This document shows positions 60,845 through 64,000 of a DNA stretch of 64,000 bases, piece by piece. The stretch's first letter is position 1; the number at the start of each line of letters is the position of its first letter. A program made the translations under genes and the position numbers. Source of the stretch: Eucommia ulmoides (lineage: Eukaryota > Streptophyta > Magnoliopsida > Garryales > Eucommiaceae); NCBI GenBank assembly GCA_016647705.1, contig CM028335.1:20314905-20378904 (forward strand), in the 5' to 3' direction. The notes under the pieces are model-generated. The model searched no databases and was not told the origin of the DNA. It was given only the letters and a program-made list of their open reading frames with translations.

Positions 60845-62439
60845 TTTCTTCTAAAGAAAGGTTTTTAATTCGTTTTTGCCTACTGTCACGAATCCTTCAG
60901 CATTTACCCACTTTGTGAAGTAATCAATTACTACAATTAATCATTTTTTGTTCCCTAGTATTAGGATGAATGACCCTAGGACGTCCATTCCCCACTGAGC
61001 AAATGGCCATAGGCTGAGGATGGGTGATTGCTCTTGAGCTGGGACTTTATTATCGTTGGAGAATCTTTGGCATTTTTCATACTTCTAGACGTACTCTCGT
61101 GCATCATCACACATTATTGGCAAACAGAAATATCCAATTGTGAGTGTCTTGTGTGCCAAGGTTCTTTCTCGTTGGTGGTTTTCACATATTCCTTCATGAA
61201 TCTCCGGTAGTACATAATTGGCTTCTCTTTTCCCTACACAGAGCAAAAGAGATTATGTGAAGGATCTCCTACATAATTTTCCATTGGTTAACACATACCT
61301 TAACACTTTATATAGGATTTTCCTTGTCGAGTTTCGATCGTCTAGTAAAGCTCCCTTCTGTAGATATCTGATCAGAGGTGTCCTCCAGTTTTTTTCTTCA
61401 CCCAGCTCATCTATGTTGACACAAAGGTTGGCTAATATTGCAATAGAGGGTTTCTCCTGGAATTCTACCATTTTAGACTTCTGGTTCGAATCGAAAGATA
61501 ATGCCAGCACTAATAGTGTGTCAGCTTTTTCATTTTCAGTTCTTGGGACTACTTCCAGTTTGTAGCCTTAGAGCGTCTTCAATATCTCCTTCATTTTTCC
61601 CATATAGATCTGTAACCGTTTTTCATTTACAAAAACAATTCGTTTACCTGGTTAACTACCAGTTAGGAGTTCGATCTAACTTCTATGTCAGGAGCTCCCA
61701 ATCATTTTTCGAGTGTTAGCCCAAGGATCACTGTTTCGTATTTTACCTCATTATTTGAAGTTCAAAATTCGAGTTAAACAACCTTTTCGATAAGATCTCC
61801 TTTGGGTGTTTCCAGGACTATGCCTACACCACATCCTTTCACATTTGAGGCTTTGTCGACCCATAACTTCTACAACTTAGTTGACTGCTCTGAACATTCA
61901 CCATCTTCTATTCTTCTTTTTAACAAGCCATTACAAAAAAAATGAGATTCTGCTATGAATTTTTTTGGCGACGACACAATAATCGTCGCTAAATGTGTCT
62001 ATTGGCTACGAAATGAATAGTCGTAGCAAAATGTGATCTTCTTTGGCGACGAAGTGCAAATTTGTAGCTAAAGATGGTTAATAGGTGACGAAATTATATA
62101 ATTCGTCGCTATTGGTCCTACTAATTCTTGGCGCTAAACCAAAAAAGAAAAAAAATTCCCGCTAGCGTATTGTTGACGGAAACATTTCGTCGCCAATGTG
62201 GTATGAGATATTTTTTTATTTGGCGACAAACCTCTTTCGTTGCGATTTGTCATTTCAAATGTATGGGTGACGAAATAGGTTCGTTGCCAATGTGACAGCC
62301 TATATTTAACAGTCGACGACGAACCAGTTTCGTCGCGAATTGTTTTCCCCTATACTTACACTCTTAGTCCTTATTTGACACAAAAATGATGTGGTTTTGG
62401 TTTTGGCGTACTCTTTCCCGCTCAACCATTTGCTGGAAA

Positions 62440-63945
62440 AAAACCTAGAATGCCTAGACTCTTTTCCCCCACCCAGCATGCAAGTCACAACCTTTATCTT
62501 GTTTCTCTCTCTCTCCTTCGTTCATGCTCCATGCCTCTTCTCTCAATCTTTAGTCCGATTCTTACTCTCTCTACTCCGATCTCTTTGTTCTCAGGTTTCG
62601 ATATACCTCCTCATGTGTTCCTCGCTGCCTTCTCCGACGACGACATGCCCTTTACTGCCTCCAAAGATGACGAACTATGAGGTTGGAACTCCTCTTCCCT
62701 GTGCGGACAACAGCAGCTTCCGATGACGACAGCAGCTTCCGCTGACGATGATGACAACAGACGGGGACGACAGCAGACAACGACGACAACACATGGCACT
62801 GGAAGTCTGGAACATCCATAGACGGACTGAGGTCATGATTAAGAGCATTTTAATTTTTAATTTTGTGAAATTATAGTTTTGTTCTTGACTTCTTGATGGT
62901 TATTCATTTAATTTGTTTAATTTGGGCTTCAGCACTCCAGTAATTTGATGGACTTCTTGTGCAACCTTTGATGACGACCAGCTCTGATGGCAGACGACAT
63001 ACAGCAGATGGCGGACCAGCGATTTGGGCTTCAGCACTCCAGTAAGTGTTTTTTTTCTTTCTGAATTTTATATTTTTAGCATTCCACTTATATGATTTAT
63101 GAACGTGTTTGATACTCAAATGTTTAGGGTTTCAAATTGTTGTTTCCCTGTTTTATTTCCTTGTTTGGTTACTCAAATGTGTTTAATGTTTATGTTTTTC
63201 AATTTTCAAATGGATTTCTTGTGTTTCTCTGTTTGATTTCACTGGACATAGGGGATTTTTTTTATAAGCTTGGGCATTTAGGCAACGGATTTCTTATGAA
63301 TTTCTGAGTTCACTGCAATATTTGTTTTTAAAACATTGTGCTGAATATGATCTTTTCTTGCTCTCTCTCTCTCTTTCCTTCTGTGTGTGTGTTTTTCTGT
63401 CTCTGTGTGTGTGTTTTCCATTAATTTCTAATTTATTTAAATTAATTGAACTTCTCGTGCTCAGGTGATATCAGGAATCCTCTTTGACACTGTCTCCATC
63501 TTCCTCAACTGAGCACTCCATAGGAGACCATTTTTCCTTAATGGCAGTTCGGTTTGGAGTGAAGTGGTATGTTATTTTCCTTTTCATTTCCTTTACCCTT
63601 TTTTTTTTGTGGTTGATTTAGTTGAATATTTAGGTATGATGAAACCACACTCCCAATGGATGTTATGTATCATATGATGGATGGGATAATGAGGAAGAGG
63701 TATATATCTATTTGAACATTCTTAATTATTTGTCTTGCTTTGATCATTACATTTTGATTAATTGGCATCTATCTGAATAACATTTATCTTGGTTGGGCTT
63801 ATAATCTTGTTTTGCAATGAACACAGCCCATAACCTAGAAGATCTTCTAGATGGTATGTATGCATGCTTAAAAGAGATGGCTTCAATTCCAAATCTAAAA
63901 AAATCGATTACTATGTCAACAACCTTAAAGATATTCAATCAGGTG
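62440..63945 (+). CDS. Possible spliced gene or captured exons inside the CACTA element
   Basis: From 62460 the DNA is CT-rich and leader-like, then GC-richer (62640-62820, GACGAC repeats). Good splice-like sites follow: CTCCA|GTAAGTG at about 63039, CTCAG|GTGAT at about 63463, GAAGAG|GTATAT at about 63700, TAGATG|GTATGT at about 63853 and AATCAG|GTGAGG at about 63943. Between them short frames read PMDVMYHMMDGIMRKR and LKEMASIPNLKKSITMSTTL. I do not recognise a protein. It may be the first exons of the CACTA's own gene or a captured host fragment. Confidence 0.3.
62921..63045 (+). repeat. Short direct repeat spaced 102 bp apart
   Basis: The 23-base word starting TTTGGGCTTCAGCACTCC is present at 62921-62943 and again at 63023-63045. 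The second copy lies on the possible splice donor CTCCAGTAAGTG. Confidence 0.85.
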
Positions 63946-64000
63946 AGGACTTCTATAATTTTGTCTAAATTTGATTAGGGTTACAGTTCATATCATTTGG

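Larger units (their letters stand above)
54400..61928 (-). mobile_element. Tat-like Ty3-gypsy element remains: RNase H, integrase, tandem repeats, antisense frames (fossil)
   Basis: On the minus strand an RNase H segment (about 61910-61580; LWVDKASNVKGCGVGIVLET, LEF, NNEVKYE) is followed by a linker (61510-61253) and integrase (60844-60190; CHFGIPTILISNNGT, YLQANGQVQVTNKYIKEALK, ILWSYRTTSRTTTGDTSYSM, NWEGPYKV). This RNase H is the archaeal-like second type found in Tat elements. Downstream in sense comes a tandem array (59935-59100), then plus-strand (antisense) coiled-coil frames (58540-55140). Tat elements such as Grande and Retand carry an antisense frame between pol and the 3' LTR and often have tandem repeats there, so the layout fits. 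No LTR was recognised, and the right side is cut by the CACTA end. It is broken in many places. Confidence 0.65.
61929..64000. mobile_element. CACTA (En/Spm-type) transposon end with sub-terminal repeats; continues past the window
   Basis: Starts CATTACAAAAAAAATGAG, one base off the CACTACAAAAAA end of plant CACTA elements, after AGC (61926-61928), a possible half of a 3-bp target duplication. The next 400 bases hold many copies, in both directions, of GGCGACGAA/TTCGTCGCC (near 61964, 62036, 62195, 62220 and 62315-62335) and of variants such as GGTGACGAAAT. Such arrays are the transposase-binding sites of CACTA elements. It truncates the gypsy element to its left. The far end is not in the window. 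Confidence 0.7.

Overview
The window is nuclear DNA of a flowering plant, most likely a dicot. It is AT-rich and almost wholly built of transposable elements nested in one another. The evidence is plant-type Ty1-copia and Ty3-gypsy elements with tRNA-Met and tRNA-Asp primer sites, a Mutator-like (MULE) transposon with a Ulp1-type protease gene, Helitron, CACTA and non-LTR remnants, and a mitochondrial nad1 fragment. The only host locus I recognise is a plant-type CDC26-TTM3 gene pair at 3117-4020. It has the head-to-tail order known from a bicistronic plant transcript, but both reading frames are damaged here, so I call it a decayed copy.

Layout. 1-872: part of a gypsy-type LTR in minus orientation. 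873-3116: AT-rich DNA with a small LTR plus tRNA-Met primer site (2169-2355) and a fresh 102-bp tandem duplication. 3117-4020: CDC26-TTM3. 5917 to about 10763: a broken copia element (minus). 11057-11329: a short non-LTR retrotransposon tail with an 18-bp target duplication. About 12850-36950: a large MULE with a Ulp1-type protease gene on the left (plus strand), and an Asn-rich/coiled-coil gene and a MuDR-type transposase gene on the right (both minus), so the two sides converge. Into the MULE went a copia element (18000-30987, perfect TGGTG duplication). Into one LTR of that copia went a gypsy-type element carrying only gag (18020-23235). A separate gypsy solo LTR (33679-35090, perfect ACACC duplication) sits in the transposase gene.

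36951-42880 is very AT-rich with simple repeats, a tandemly doubled LTR/primer-site unit, the nad1 insert and a Helitron helicase remnant. 42884-46650: a short copia element with 187-bp LTRs and AAAAA duplications. 46823-51662: an LTR piece joined to a second member of the gag-poor gypsy family. 51949-54215: a solo LTR related to the large copia. About 54400-61928: remains of a Tat-like gypsy element in minus orientation, with RNase H and integrase, then a tandem-repeat array of 60-70 bp units, then coiled-coil reading frames in antisense. 61929 to the window end: one end of a CACTA transposon with GGCGACGAA sub-terminal repeats and what look like spliced exons.

The genes do not form a pathway. 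Their relations are historical: a stack of insertions whose relative order can be read from target duplications. The points most worth following are the decayed CDC26-TTM3 pair, the MULE with a protease gene and an undescribed Asn-rich/coiled-coil gene, the gag-only gypsy family with GC-rich hairpins in its LTRs, and the Tat-type 3' region with antisense frames and a satellite-like array. All calls are from reading the sequence; no database search was run.
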